NCBI GenBank assembly: GCA_013368325.1
Contig: JAACJK010000110.1
Span: 1,054,001-1,118,000 of the forward strand
Length of the DNA: 64,000 bases
From: Ephemerocybe angulata
Taxonomy: Eukaryota; Basidiomycota; Agaricomycetes; Agaricales; Psathyrellaceae
Direction: 5' to 3'
In this document: positions 11,096-22,799 of the stretch, one piece after another
Layout of the letters: every line of letters begins with the position of its first letter
Position numbering within the stretch: position 1 is the stretch's first letter
The notes under the pieces: generated by a model
What the model was told of the DNA's origin: nothing
Databases searched by the model: none
The model's input: the letters and a program-made list of their open reading frames with translations, nothing else
Program-made: the position numbers and the translations under genes

Positions 11096-13185
11096 CTACT
11101 TCCGAGTGACGCGGTCGACTTCGGCCCAGTTTCGAACAAGTGTCCGACGAAGGCCATCCATATCAGTAAGTGGGGAGCGCCCTGGCCCAATGTACTCTGA
11201 CTTCGTAACCAGCTCCTGCGCACTGCGACGATCGTGCGGCGCCAAGGGCTGGCTGTTGGAGCCAAACACAAACTCTGATGGTTCTATACAAGGCACCTGA
11301 GCAATAGTTGTGAGCGTCTAAGTAGTGTTTTAGGTTTGGGTGACATACCGCTGTAATCTGCCGCAGTTCCTTTAGAATCTCGTCACAGAATTTATCAAGG
11401 TCGAGATCGTTTAGGCCGTAGTTGAATGGATTCTCGCTGCGGTCGAACAGGGAATTAGAACGCACTTTGGAGGGCAAACGGTCTGAGTCTTACATTTCCT
11501 GGCCCAATTCCAAGAAGCCGCATAGCAGGGTGGCCACAAAGAATGTAGCCAAAATCGTCCAGTACTTGAAGACGTCCACGATCTGGAACTGAAAGCAGAA
11601 TCGTGTTTAGGCGTTGACCTCTGACTAAGAGTCCAGAACTTACTGGTAGAAAGATAATATACAACCAAGCGGTCATCCGAAGATGCGCTTGATACGCAAA
11701 GGGAAGCGGGTTGTTGCAAATGCGATCAAGCTGCCCAAGCGCCTCGTGAAGCTGCATAAGTGAATTCACCATCGCGCCCGAGATAGCGTTGTTAACTATC
11801 TGATTGTTCTGCATCAAGTCTCGATTCAAAAGATGTCAGAACCCTGTCGAAAAGGGGAGGATGCGGATTCCAAAGACCAAATAAACTCACAAGCGGTGTA
11901 GCTAAGTTTATCCACCATCAGATAAGCGCCATGAGCTGCGCACGAGGAAAGGAATCGGAACTCACTTAGATAAAACGAGGTAGAGTTCCACAGGGACGGT
12001 GCTTTCGACCACAGTGGAATACGCGATTCGCTTCCTTTTGATTTTCTTCGGAGCCTCCTCTTCCGGCGCTTCTTCGTCGTCGTCCTCCTTGGCCAGGAGG
12101 CGAACCTTCTCCATAGCCCTTTTCCATGTCCAGCGAGGCAGCCGCAAGACTGGCAGGTAGTCGTAGATGGATTCTTCTGGGCGGTAGGAAGCTGGTTTCA
12201 GTGCTGGTCGCTTCCCTTCCACCATTTTGAAGAGAGTGCTCCGGCGTCTAAGTACCAGCATGCGTCAGCCGATCATTAGTTGGGTATCAGTCCTCATGAA
12301 ATACGCACCGGAGGGCAGCTGGGGCCGTATGATGACCGCCGCGAATGTGCCACAAAGGCATGATATCGGCGGGCTCGTGAATGGATGTAGGGTATTTAGG
12401 AAGGAAAGAAACCGAGGGATAGAGGTCTTCATAGAATACCCCAGGCTCATCGCGCAAAAGGTGCTGGAAGCGTCTTCAGCCAGGATGGTCAGAAGGTATG
12501 TTTAGGAACCGGGCTCGCCTTTACAGAGACAGCGAAGGCGTGTATCTATTATTGAAACATTCAGTTCGAGGCATGTGCGGCGGGGAGCATGGTACTCACC
12601 AGGTTAATCATCGTTTTCTTTTCAATGATCACATGCAGTCTCGGGATTGGGTCCTTCTCGGGTAGCACCCTATCTTCTGGAACGTGTATCCAGATCTTGG
12701 GACTGTTATTAAGCACTGACAATCGATTGATATGGCGAAGGGCACACCTGCTGGGCGAGATTCCTCGACGCCGTGCAGATGTTCGCCCACATCTTGCTGC
12801 CGTCCTGGAACCTGTCAGAATGGATTGAGAAATATGCACCCATGGCGGCCGAGATTGAAGGGCTTGCTAAGAAAAGACAGCGCACCTTTCATACGCCGAT
12901 GACGTTCGGAATGAGATCACGAAAGCGAGGACGGTACCCCCGACCGTCAAGAGGTCTCTGCTGATGGCGAGGTTGTGGCCGCCTTTCATCGTGAGCAAGG
13001 TGATCACTGCAGTCCAAGACGACATTCAGCGCGTGAGGAGGGGTGTTTCTTGGAGGAGCAAGAGCATGCGTACGCGTCGCGAAGAGTGTGAAGAAGATCA
13101 TCTCTGGCCAGATATCGCTCAAGATCGTTGACCTGAGTCGACGCAGCGTCCATCTTCCGCGGAAGAGAGGGTCGTAGTACACCAT
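11096..13185 (-). CDS. bestrophin-like (UPF0187) chloride channel family membrane protein
   Basis: Twelve exons close in one frame to 475 aa: 13074-13185, 12886-13006, 12748-12811, 12600-12695, 12519-12545, 12309-12463, 11966-12247, 11891-11901, 11644-11819, 11494-11588, 11349-11436, 11096-11296. Family hallmarks are FRTSSAYERFQDG after a hydrophobic GGTVLAFVIS segment, FAVSVKHLLR, LSNYTAYLMQ, NPLPFAYQAHL and the acidic C-terminal ENPFNYGLNDLDLD. Hydrophobic segments near residues 25-40, 55-75 and 350-380 fit a membrane protein. Fungal members are predicted anion channels. A lysine/glutamate-rich insert (about residues 255-280) looks cytosolic. The intron at 12464-12518 appears to be GC-AG, and exon 8 is only 11 nt. 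Start chosen at MVYYDPLF; an upstream Met lies in another frame. Confidence 0.85.
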
Positions 13186-13897
13186 CTCGAGCGATCGTCT
13201 TCAGAGCAGGGCAACAAGGTGTCGACAGAAGGTGGTGTCACGCGATAGACTGAAGGGAGAGGAAGCTTAATAACAGACCCTGCCGCATGTTCTGAGCGTC
13301 GAAGGTTATAACGCTTCAAACACGCCTTAGCGGCGCAGTGCAGACAAAGGAATGAGGCCCGTGCCGTTCTTGCCAGAGATCCCTGATAGATTTAACCATC
13401 GGGCCTTCCTCATTTGCGCATGGCAAATTTCTAAGGGTAGTCTTCAGCTAATTATAAGCGATGTGATAAGATCTTAGCCTACCATAGCCTCCATGCATAT
13501 CACTGGAGCGTATCGTTATTGGTATTGGAAGTTCCCATGTACGGCTGCAGGGAAAGTCTCAAGGCCGGGTGACCCGAGTCTCAGTCTGTGCTCGGGCGCT
13601 CATCGAGGCTCATTCGGAATGGATAATGTGTTCTCGCCCCCGTATGGTACAACCGGCGCCAAAGAACTTGCAAGTTGGCAGAAGTTGGAGAGAAGGAGCG
13701 AGTGATGAACAGGTTCAAGATAGGCTCAGAGGCAGATACCAAACAAAATTCCAAGTGATCGTGTGATCAAGGCCTTGGCCGGCGCTTAATTTCTCCTGTC
13801 ATGACTCTTTCAAAACGGCTAGCTTGGATTCCACAGGAAGAGGACGCTATAGCGTAGTTTAAGGCACCCTTAGGCTGACATCGCCCAGTTGTCACAG
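13186..13897. other. intergenic, no gene seen
   Basis: Upstream region of the bestrophin-like gene and downstream region of the DUF3455 gene. Short frames occur on both strands, none with a domain or a coherent intron chain. Confidence 0.55.
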
Positions 13898-14771
13898 CTA
13901 TGCAACTAAACCGTCGACCCAAACAAGACTGACGCGGCAAAAGATCAGTACTGCAGCTCATTCTCTCATAGTCGGCCGAAGACTCACAATACTTGGAAGT
14001 GTAGATGACAGAGATAGGTCCAGATCCAACCGCGCACTAAGAAAAATTCGGTGTAAGCACCAGGCCCCCTTGTGTTCTATATATGAGCTCCGAGCTCGGA
14101 AACTCACCGATGCAGGAGGTTGTCCACCCCTCGTCTCAGTCCGGTAGATATCCTTCGCCAAAAGCCCCTCGACATTCTTCAGCTGGAGCCAATCAACATC
14201 GCCGGTCCCGCTGGGTGCAGGGAGATTGGCGACCTTGGCGGCAAGCACGTACGCGCCTGTCTTCCCCTGCACGCCCTTCGGGCCCACAGCGCGCATGTCC
14301 CACACTGGGGCGGTGCCGCTGGCCGTGGGGGTGAAGAAGTGCTTCCCGCTGGGATCAAGGTGGAGCTTGGACGAGATACAACTGGCTTTGCCGTCCTTCA
14401 GGAGGCCGTACGCCTCGTCCTGTACTGTGCCGAACTTGGAGGTTCCTCCCAAGCAGGAGATATCGTAGAGATCGGCGACGGCACCGGCAGCTCTGCGAAT
14501 GGAATTCAGGTCAGTGACCGGCGGTTTTGGGGTACTCTTTGAATTAAGCAGAAACTAACGCGTATTTCCCGTCAGCCCCACAGGTGTAGTTCTGCACCCC
14601 GGCTCCGAGGAGCGCGAACGAAGGGGCCCCTGTTTGCTTTGCAAGCTTGTCCTGGCCATCGGGAAGGGTCAGAAGAGCTTTCTCCGTGCTGCATCCGCCC
14701 GACGTGAGGGGTGTTGCTATCGTCGACGCCGCAAGGAGGAGAGCAGAGAACAGAGACGATGTGCAAATCAT
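13898..14771 (-). CDS. secreted DUF3455 family protein
   Basis: Exons 14560-14771, 14108-14492 and 13988-14036, plus a tentative last exon 13898-13950, give about 232 aa. The N-terminus MICTSSLFSALLLAASTIA is a signal peptide. DUF3455 features are visible: LPDGQDKLAKQTGAPSFALLGAGVQNYTC, with AVADLYDISCL and APVWDM, then GTGDVDWLQLKNV and RTETRGGQPPASC. The family is widespread in fungi and bacteria, secreted, of unknown function, and often mislabelled malate dehydrogenase. The last intron (37 nt) is unusually short, so the final 15-20 residues and the stop are uncertain; the protein certainly runs to about 13988. Confidence 0.78.
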
Positions 14772-16361
14772 GGTGGGAAGCGTGCTGAGGCTGGGGTTCC
14801 AGTAGAACTAGGCTTAAAAGGCAGGAAGAGGGGGAATTGGATGATGTTGAGCATATGAAGTGGGTTGCTATTTATGTATACTCAGTACGCACTCTTCACT
14901 ATTCAGAAGGCGAAGGTGGGGCTTCTCCAACATATTTACTCCGGGGATGCGCCCGATCACACTGCGCCGCCTGCAGTCCGAGATTCGGTACCTTGACACC
15001 CTTTGTTGTCGCCATTACGACCGATTTCAATCCCTCCATGAGCCCCCGTCTCACAGAAAAGAAGCACGGTTTTACACGAGAATACGCCCCTGGCCCGGAG
15101 TTGGTCTCTCTCCTGAGTCTATTGGTCACTTCATGCGCGGAGAAGACGTAGCCGAATCGTGGTAGCTCTGCGACTTCAACGACATGCGTCGACTTCGCCG
15201 GGGTAGCAAGAGCGCGCTTAGAACGTCTGCAGCGGTGTTGGCAGTTCTACGAGCTTCGTCGAAGTTGTAGAATTCCCAATACATACTTTAGAACATGCTG
15301 TAATACTGACGACTATCATGGAACGCACTGCGCTGTATAACATACGAGTTGCCCCACGATTCGTGAGGACGGGCGCTAAGCGCTAAAATTTGAAACAGGA
15401 TAACGATGTCGTGGACAGCGTATGTTAACCTCGGGCTCGGAATTGCGTGACATGTGTCTGCGGATCGACACTTCCTGCGTGATGTGTGAATATAGAAGGC
15501 ACGAGTGAGAACTAAGTAGGGTGAAACAATCCTAAGTTAACCGATCAATGTATACGAATGGTTCTCGAAACTTACACACTCAAGGAAGAGACGGAATCTT
15601 GCCACTCCTTAACAAGTCAGAACCACATGAGCAGCAGCTATTCATCGAGTCTTGAGATTTGAGCCGCCATTGTCTAATGTCTGATGATCAGGGCGGTCGC
15701 AACTGGTAATAGAGCTACCACCTGAGGCCACTGATAGCAACCGGCTGCTCTGGAAAGACTAGAGGTGTTCGTCCCCATAACTGTGTACTTCTATCTGTCA
15801 TGGATCAAGCACTTCAGAGCACTTCGCACCCCTTGTAGGGAGGTGTTTATTTATATGATTACGCAGTGAACTAGAATAGTGGTGTCAGTCGGATGAACGA
15901 GCCTGAAAGCGATGATGGGATCATACAGTTGTGTCACTTCGCGACAGGCTCAGCCCAACCCAGGTCCTTCAAGTTCCTGTTTTCGAGAACAAAGAACGTG
16001 TGTTACTTGACGACCGAAGGCAGATGTTGTAACTCCGTTGACTTAGGGTGTACGCCCAGAATGGGGAAGCGCAAGAGTTGCTTCACATTGGGACCACGTC
16101 TGAGTGAGGACAAGCATCGATAAGTAGGCGCTTAATAGATGTTATAATCCCGCTCCCTTGGCGGCCATCAAGCAGTGAACCATTTGTATGTCGTCTTTGA
16201 AAACGTTCTCCAGATCCCTTGGCTTCGACAAAGGCCGACGCAGAAACAAATCCGGGCCTTCATAAACAGCCAAAGGGGCACACCGCGAGTGACATGACCA
16301 GACTTCTCGGATCTGCCGCGGGGACGGGAATCGAGTTGGCCTTGAGGTTTTCGTTGGAGAA
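14772..16361. other. gene-free stretch left of the tandem array
   Basis: About 1.6 kb with no domain-bearing frame on either strand and no obvious transposon ends. A TATACATAAATAG-like element on the minus strand near 14868-14885 could serve the DUF3455 gene. Homology with the array starts near 16362; bases left of that do not recur at the other unit borders. Confidence 0.55.
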
Positions 16362-16475
16362 CCTAATATGAAACCGATAAGTCACAAGTGTTTTATTACT
16401 TACACGAACATTAAGAGTACACCGAGATACAGAAAAGGATAAAAGAAAGGGAGGAGGATAGAGGGAAAGATCTTC

Positions 16476-17576
16476 TATTTTCTTGCGAACGTAATCTGCG
16501 GGAGGGGTCAGAAACACGGCTCGTAACGCGAAAGGCAAACGCACCTTGATCTTGTTCTCTCCGTCCAACTTGTAATTGTGCAGCGCATCCTTGGCGACAC
16601 CCGCACTCCCCTCGTCCAAGAACTCCACGAACGCAATGTCTTTCTTCGTCGGGATGAGACGGACTTCGTACAGGTTGGGGTACTGGGAGAAGAGGGCGTT
16701 GAGCTGGTCCTTCGTGACCGACTCGGGCAGGTTTTGCAAGAAAAGAATCTTGTTCGGGGGGAGGTACTCGTCCGGCATCTGGACGGCTGGCCGCTTGGCA
16801 GTGGGAAGGGCAGCTCCGCCGTCGACTGTGGGTGCAGATTAGTAGACGCTGGGGAGATGCGGGGAGGGACAGACTTTCGGCTGCCAGACGTTTGGCGCGG
16901 AACTTGGCTTTCAGGGGGTTCGTGTATCGCGTTGCCTCTGCGTGGAAGATGTCAGTATGGGGGGTTGGGGGCTGGGAAAAGGCGAACTCTTGTGCTCCTG
17001 TCGCTTGGTTTTGTGGTCGTCAAAGTTGTTGGGATCCTTCTTCTGCACCACCGCGTCTGATCGTGACCGTGCAAATGAGATTTGCTGAAGAATCATTAGA
17101 ACGTACTTCAACTTCAGATCGGATAGCCATGCACCATAGGTTTCGAGTAAAGCGGGAATCTCTGCACCTCCTTCATCGCTTTCTTCGCGACATCCGGATT
17201 CTCGAACGACACAAACGCTTGCCCCCGCATCCTCAGATTCTTATGCGCCACAACATCGAGTACCTCGCCGTATGTCTTGAACAATCCGCGTAGTGAGGCT
17301 TTCATCACTAAAGGCGACCATAATCCATCAGTTCATTTAATTGGCCCTAGATTCAAAATGCATACCGTCCGGCTTGATCTTTTCGTTCAGGTTTTGAATG
17401 TAGAGCGTTTCGCAAGAGTATTCGTCGGGTGTTGCTCCTTCGGCTACTACTGGGCCTACGCCTTCTACCGTTGCGGCTGCGAGCACTGGTGCGGGTTGGG
17501 CGAGTGTTGGCGCTGCGGTGACAACTCCTTGCATAGCATTGTCCTCCGACGTTGTAGGTGCTTGTACTTCGGCCAT
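16476..17576 (-). CDS. U1A/U2B''-type spliceosomal protein, paralogue A (left end of array)
   Basis: snRNP protein of the U1A/U2B''/SNF family, which binds stem-loop RNA of U1 and/or U2 snRNA in the nucleus. Six exons (17366-17576, 17135-17307, 16988-17084, 16875-16937, 16545-16825, 16476-16496) close in frame to 281 aa. An Ala/Pro-rich N-terminus of about 50 residues is followed by RRM1 (RNP2 LYIQNL, then NEKIKPDVMKASLRGLF, RNP1 RGQAFVSF), a Lys/Arg-rich linker and a C-terminal RRM2 (RNP2 LFLQNL, RNP1 DIAFVEF) ending ITFARK. Both RRMs look complete. Its 5' half recurs in all middle copies; its 3' half is unique to this copy, with substitutions and different intron 3-4 sequence from paralogue B. 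U1A and U2B'' cannot be told apart here; many fungi have a single SNF-like protein. Confidence 0.9.
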
Positions 17577-17770
17577 ATTCGTGATATGAAGATGAAAAGG
17601 AAACGCCTGGAATGTGCAGGATGGAGATCTAGAAGTACTGGTAGATGGACTGTTGCAGCTTGCAGCTTGCAGCGAGTGGCTGTACATTTTGCTTGTCCTA
17701 AATTGTTTTGGAAGCCGTGGGCGTCTCGGCACTGGCTCGACGCACCTGCATGCGCATGATTGCCCTCTGA

Positions 17771-18702
17771 TTGCCCTCTGCTCCCCTCGCCGCAACGGAC
17801 GCTGCTCAGCGCATGCACAAGGCCCGATCGACGTCGTTCAGGCGTCGAAACGTGGGAACGTTGCCCGACGTTCCTCTCCAATGCTCACCCATCCGCGCCT
17901 TTGCTTTCACTCTCAGAGGCGCGTCTCGACCCCCTCCAGCGTTCATTTCAATCAATCCATGCGATACAAATCTACGCTTCAAGTCTACACTACGACGTCC
18001 CAAGCTACATCTCTTCCTGCCAACCAAGTCTACGCCCCCCGCCGCATTTATTCCAGATTGCGCACAAGCCTCTCACAGCCAACTACAATCGACGACAACC
18101 CAGGACTGCTTTCACACCGACCGTGCAGGAATACGAGCAAGTCGGGGCCTCAACGGCGTCCTGAGCGGCCAAGTATGGCCACTCACTACCGATATCAGAC
18201 CACGTCAGCCTTCCAAGGACACCCGTTGACGGACACCTCCCCACACTCGCACCGCCAATTCGCCGGGCGCGCCGTATTTACTTCACCAAGCACCCACGCA
18301 GAGGCGCCACACTTCGACGGAGACCTGGCAAATACAGGTCAGCACGTACCGGACAAGTCGAAGCGAAAACACGCACTACGCCCCACATGGCCCCAATCGA
18401 GGGCGCAGCCTGCGACGACGACCAAACAAGCGGTGACCGAAGCAGCATCAGCGAGCGTAAGGGATTCAACGCCATCGAACTTCCCTCGATCCAAGCATCG
18501 TCGCAACACTCCGCCAACACGTCGTCCTAGCGATTCCAGATGAGCACGCACATCATCTCCCAGGACATAAACGACTCACCAACGCACTCGGGGATGGCGC
18601 ACGTTGTGCTCACTTCACCACGCCTGGTGGCCGTCACGACACACTCGCCTCCGCCTCTACGCCTTCGGCTTGGCCCTTTGGATCACTCTCTACCGAATCC
18701 AG
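17771..18702 (+). other. C-rich, stop-poor stretch open in all three plus frames
   Basis: Over about 17771-18164 all three plus-strand frames are open together, and one continues to 18543 (309 codons). The plus strand is rich in C and A and poor in T, so stops are rare by composition. Translations are low complexity (Arg, Pro, Ser, Thr) and match nothing I know. It ends exactly at a GTGAGT donor-like site at 18703, so it could be the first exon of a noncoding spliced transcript diverging from gene A. Confidence 0.4.
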
Positions 18703-20073
18703 GTGAGTACCCGCCCCCTGAGCTAAATCTCCGATGAAATGACTCACCAAGAAGCACTAGAAATCCCCGGAACATCCCCTCTCAAGCTAAGCTCGCAAAG
18801 GCAAGCCCCGAACGGTCAGGTGGAGGTTGAGCACAATGGTTGCTGCGCTGACATGGTTCTGGGGCGAAAACAGGTGAGTATATAGGCCAGAATTTGAAGC
18901 CGACTTACTCACTTGCAACCCCAAACTCCAGGAGTCCTTACGCCTTCGCACATGCCTCCACCTCCCGCTCGAATATGGCCATCGGCTCCCCGAGTCGCGC
19001 TCTAGCGAATCCGGGTCCACACTGACCCTGCGAGCGACTTCCCGACGATCCCAGAAACTTCCGAAGCGAACCCCGGATTCGACCTAAGCCTGTGAACCGC
19101 GATGGTGGCTGCGCTCGCATAGGGCTAGAGCAAAACTAGGTGAGTACGCGCCGTAGACCTGACACTGGCAGTGACAGACCAACTCACTGACCGATGACCA
19201 CAGCCTCCAGAAGACGGACCCAGTAGGTTTCGCCTGCGGCCTCATAGAGCGGCACTGGTCACGAGTCTAGGACCCCAGTACGCGACGCTCGCGCCCTCAA
19301 CGTACGACTGCAGCAACGATCGGTGAGTGCGCTGCCACTACCACAAAGCACTGTCACTTACCTCGACGTAGCCTAGATACGTCAAGGACATCGTGGACAA
19401 CACAACGGCTGGGTGAGGGTTATGCTTCGAGGAAGTCTGCGTCGGATAGGTAGGACGGTCACTGCGAAGGTATGTCAGTAATCAGAACCAATGTATTGAC
19501 ATTACACGAATAGACTTGCCTTTTTGACGAGCATACCGTGTGTTGTGACCAGGCAGGTCCGGGCGTTGCGGAGATTACGACGACGTCCAGGGCTCGATGA
19601 CGACCGTGAGTGCGTATGTCGACGACGGGGGAGAGCCGGTGTGAGTTTGCGACGGATCCAGGTGTGGTGAGGTTTTCGACGACGGCGCGTGTGTGAGTGC
19701 GTATGTCGACGATGGGTGACCGGACGTAGCCTGTGAAGGACGGCGGCTGGAGAAATGGGAGTCAGCGACGACCTCGAATCTGGGGAAATTGTAAGCTCAC
19801 ATCGAGAGGCTTTCCGGTATTGCTGGCGGACGGCTGAGGGGACAGAATGAGGTTAGACATGTCAACGAGTGAAGTGGTGTGAGCTCACTGCTTTGACGAT
19901 GAGCGGGCACGGCGTTGGAGGCTCTAAACAGTGAGGGAGAGGGTGAGCTCAATGTGGACGAGGGTGAGTAAGATAATTCACCTTGGGCATTGCGGACCCG
20001 GGCTGCCACAAACGAAGCCAAGGTGAGTAACAACGTCGCACATGCATTCAAGGATACACTGACCTCGGGTTAG
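18703..20073 (+). ncRNA. candidate spliced noncoding transcript (chain of intron-like elements)
   Basis: Plus-strand segments have all parts of a basidiomycete intron. 18703-18760 is GTGAGT...TGACTCAC...TAG; 18874-18931 is GTGAGT...TTACTCAC...CAG. 19140-19203 is GTGAGT...CTCACTGAC...CAG; 19323-19371 is GTGAGT...GTCACTTAC...TAG. 19470-19513 is GTATGT...TTGACAT...TAG, and 20023-20073 is GTGAGT...CACTGACC...TAG. Implied internal exons are 98-208 nt. I tried one spliced frame across the first junction and it stopped in the second exon; no domain appears. Either a lncRNA or a decayed gene fits. The same chain recurs in every unit. Confidence 0.4.
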
Positions 20074-22799
20074 ACACTGCACGACGGCGAGCAAAACGGT
20101 CTGGAGAATGGGTGAGGACGATGTAGACGGTGAGCAGGATGCATAAAACCATACCTCGACGACGGGCTCGACGACGAGCAGCCGCGGGGGAAATCGAGGA
20201 AGATGGGGGACGTGGCAAGACGGAGAAGCGAGCCGGGGGTATATATGTGGCGCGGGGTCTGAAATGGGATTGATCAAAGCGGGAATGGGGAGAGGCTCGA
20301 GCTCGTCGTTGGAAGGCAACGACGAGCACGTAGAATAGAGTAGAGCGACAGAGTAGATAGTAAAACAATATAAAGGGGACGTCGAAATAAAAGAAGTGGA
20401 ATAGTGAAATGGCAAATAGGCTTGAAGTGAAGGGGGAATGCCACTCGCTGAGGAGGATGCAGAACCAACTCACATCCTCCCAGCTTTTATACCCCAAGTC
20501 CCCCACACCGACGACCCCGAGCTTCACACACGCGTGAGGTTATTCTGTCATGCCAAGTCTCGGAAGCGAAGTCTCCGGTGAGTGAGTGTGTGCGAAACCG
20601 CCGTCCAGAATAACTTACGTGCGTATCGCTCTGCGCCGATTCGCTCTTGGCCCAATCTTCACGGCTCTGGAACGCCCCGTCGGCCTTAGCATAGTTCAGG
20701 CTGTCTGTGTGGCTTACGTGTGTGATGGTTATGCCTGCCAAGACTTGCCGAGATCTGGAATTAGTGTCGTTGTAATGGTGAATGGGGTGAGGAGGATGGG
20801 ATCGAAGATCTTGTGCATTTCTTCGTTGGGGGACTTACTGGGGGACATATAAACTATGGGATGGTATGTATCAATGTAGTTTCCACACGTAGCAGCTATT
20901 TGAGTAAAGTATTGCTTATATCTAACCAGTTGAATGAGCGACTCGACGAGTATCCGCCAACTGGGGTTCTATAAACACATTCCACGATATCTGGGTGACT
21001 CCGGTCACCAGCGCAAAATACGTACATAAACCTGCTATCTAGCTGCCAAGCCAGACATTATCCACCTCAACCGAACGCCCAGGCGCAGAACTCACGCAAA
21101 TCGACGCCAAACACATTCTCCCGCTCACCCCATTCACGCAAATAAGTCAAGTACATAAGTTGTAAAATTTTCCCTGGGCCGAGTGACAGCTGTCAGAATG
21201 CTGTGTCACCGCTTACTGCTAGTGTGTGAGTAAACGTAAGATGGGCTTTGAATGGGTGCGAGAGCACGGTTGGAGCGTAGGATGGGGTGGAGGAGTAGAG
21301 AGCGAGGTGGGCTTCATGCAGCTTTTCTACGAGTTTGGGTCTTGGTGGAAGGTAAGGGGTACCCTACTAATTGCGATAGGTATGTAATCCAAATGTACCT
21401 ACTAACCTAGAGGCTTGTATGTAACGAGTACCACTGCAATCGCATCCTTTGCACTTGGGCGCTTATATCACCAAGAACCGCTCTACCAGTGCCGTGGATT
21501 CAATTGAGCATCCACACGGCGCGTCATCGGTTCCTGAATGGCACACGTCATCTATATTTACCTTTATATACCTATTTATCCCTGACATATCTCCAAACGA
21601 GCCGAACGCATCTTCGACGCGCACCACCAAAGTCTCGTCGCGGTTCCCATCTTGGCGTTGACTTGCATGTTCGGATGCTCATGCCGGCTTCAGAGAGCGG
21701 TTACCAGTCATCGGCCACCAAATCTGAGAATTGTGATGTAGGCCCTGAGTATGCAAATAGACTTCTCGCGGAGGCACTCAGGAGTCAGATCCTTGGTTTG
21801 GAGGGTTGAGCCAGTATATGCCAAGTAGTTTCGATATTTGACCATAGCAAAGGCGCCAATACACTCGGTTGGTAGCTATATTACATACATGGGATACAGA
21901 CACTACACATGTAAGCAACTATGGGCCTTACAGTCCACTGGAGAATGCCCAGGAAGTGAACGCGACGCTTTAGCGCCATGGGCGCTTATCTCGGCGAAAC
22001 GTCAATATCTTATTCTCCGGCGCAATTTCGTCGTATAAACTAAGTCTATAGTAATTAGAAATAGCCTATCTCCTATATTACTAGAACGAAATACGGCGTA
22101 GGGCAATTGCCAGGTCTCGAAGGTGAAACCAAAGCGGATACTACGATTTCTCAAAGTCCGCCGGGCCCAGTGCCGCCGAAGTGACGACATTTACTTCGAC
22201 GGCATTTCTGGACCCCTGAAATTCTACGTAACGAGGCGGGGGTACTCTATACATCTTAAATTAAGCACCGTGGACTGGACAACATCATCCGACGCGATGA
22301 GCGGCGCCTGCGCTGCCGAAATGATAAATATAATAAATCATGTTAGCGCAGATTTCGTACACGGAAAAGAGGACAAGCGTACCTATGGGAACTATGGGAA
22401 ACTTGCGCATAGCCGTAAATTTACTTCAAAGAGTCCTGAATTTGGAAAAGGGGTTATGAGATGGGTGCTCGGGATGATGGGATAATGTGCGCTTACGGAA
22501 GGGCCGGGCCCGGTCCAGAAAACACGCTGGTGCCTGCATCGCGATGTCAAAGGGAGAAGGCATCAGATCAAAGTGCATACGTACCACTCAAAATAGCTGG
22601 TAAGCTCCGTGAATGATCTTTGAGGCGATGCGAGCGTGCTGGGGAGGGACCGAGTGAGCGCGAGGGCGCGAGATGATGACACGCTTGGCGCCAGATATAT
22701 CCTCCGCGCTGTCACCTGTGAGGTACCGAAAATCATAGCAATTTAAATACAAGGCTGACGTACCATGCGTGAGATTCAAAGTTTTCGGCGGTATGTCGA

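Noticed and set aside
17614..18543. 309-codon plus-strand frame as a gene (also in the other units)
   Set aside because: All three frames are open over much of it, the translation is low complexity, and the composition alone explains the lack of stops.
20048..20527. 159-codon minus-strand frame with hydrophobic run as a membrane protein
   Set aside because: The frame crosses intron-like signals, the hydrophobicity comes from a T-rich stretch, and it is frame-shifted between units.
21968..21985. Near-palindrome AGCGCCATGGGCGCT in the spacer
   Set aside because: Short and isolated, with no accompanying element; could arise by chance.
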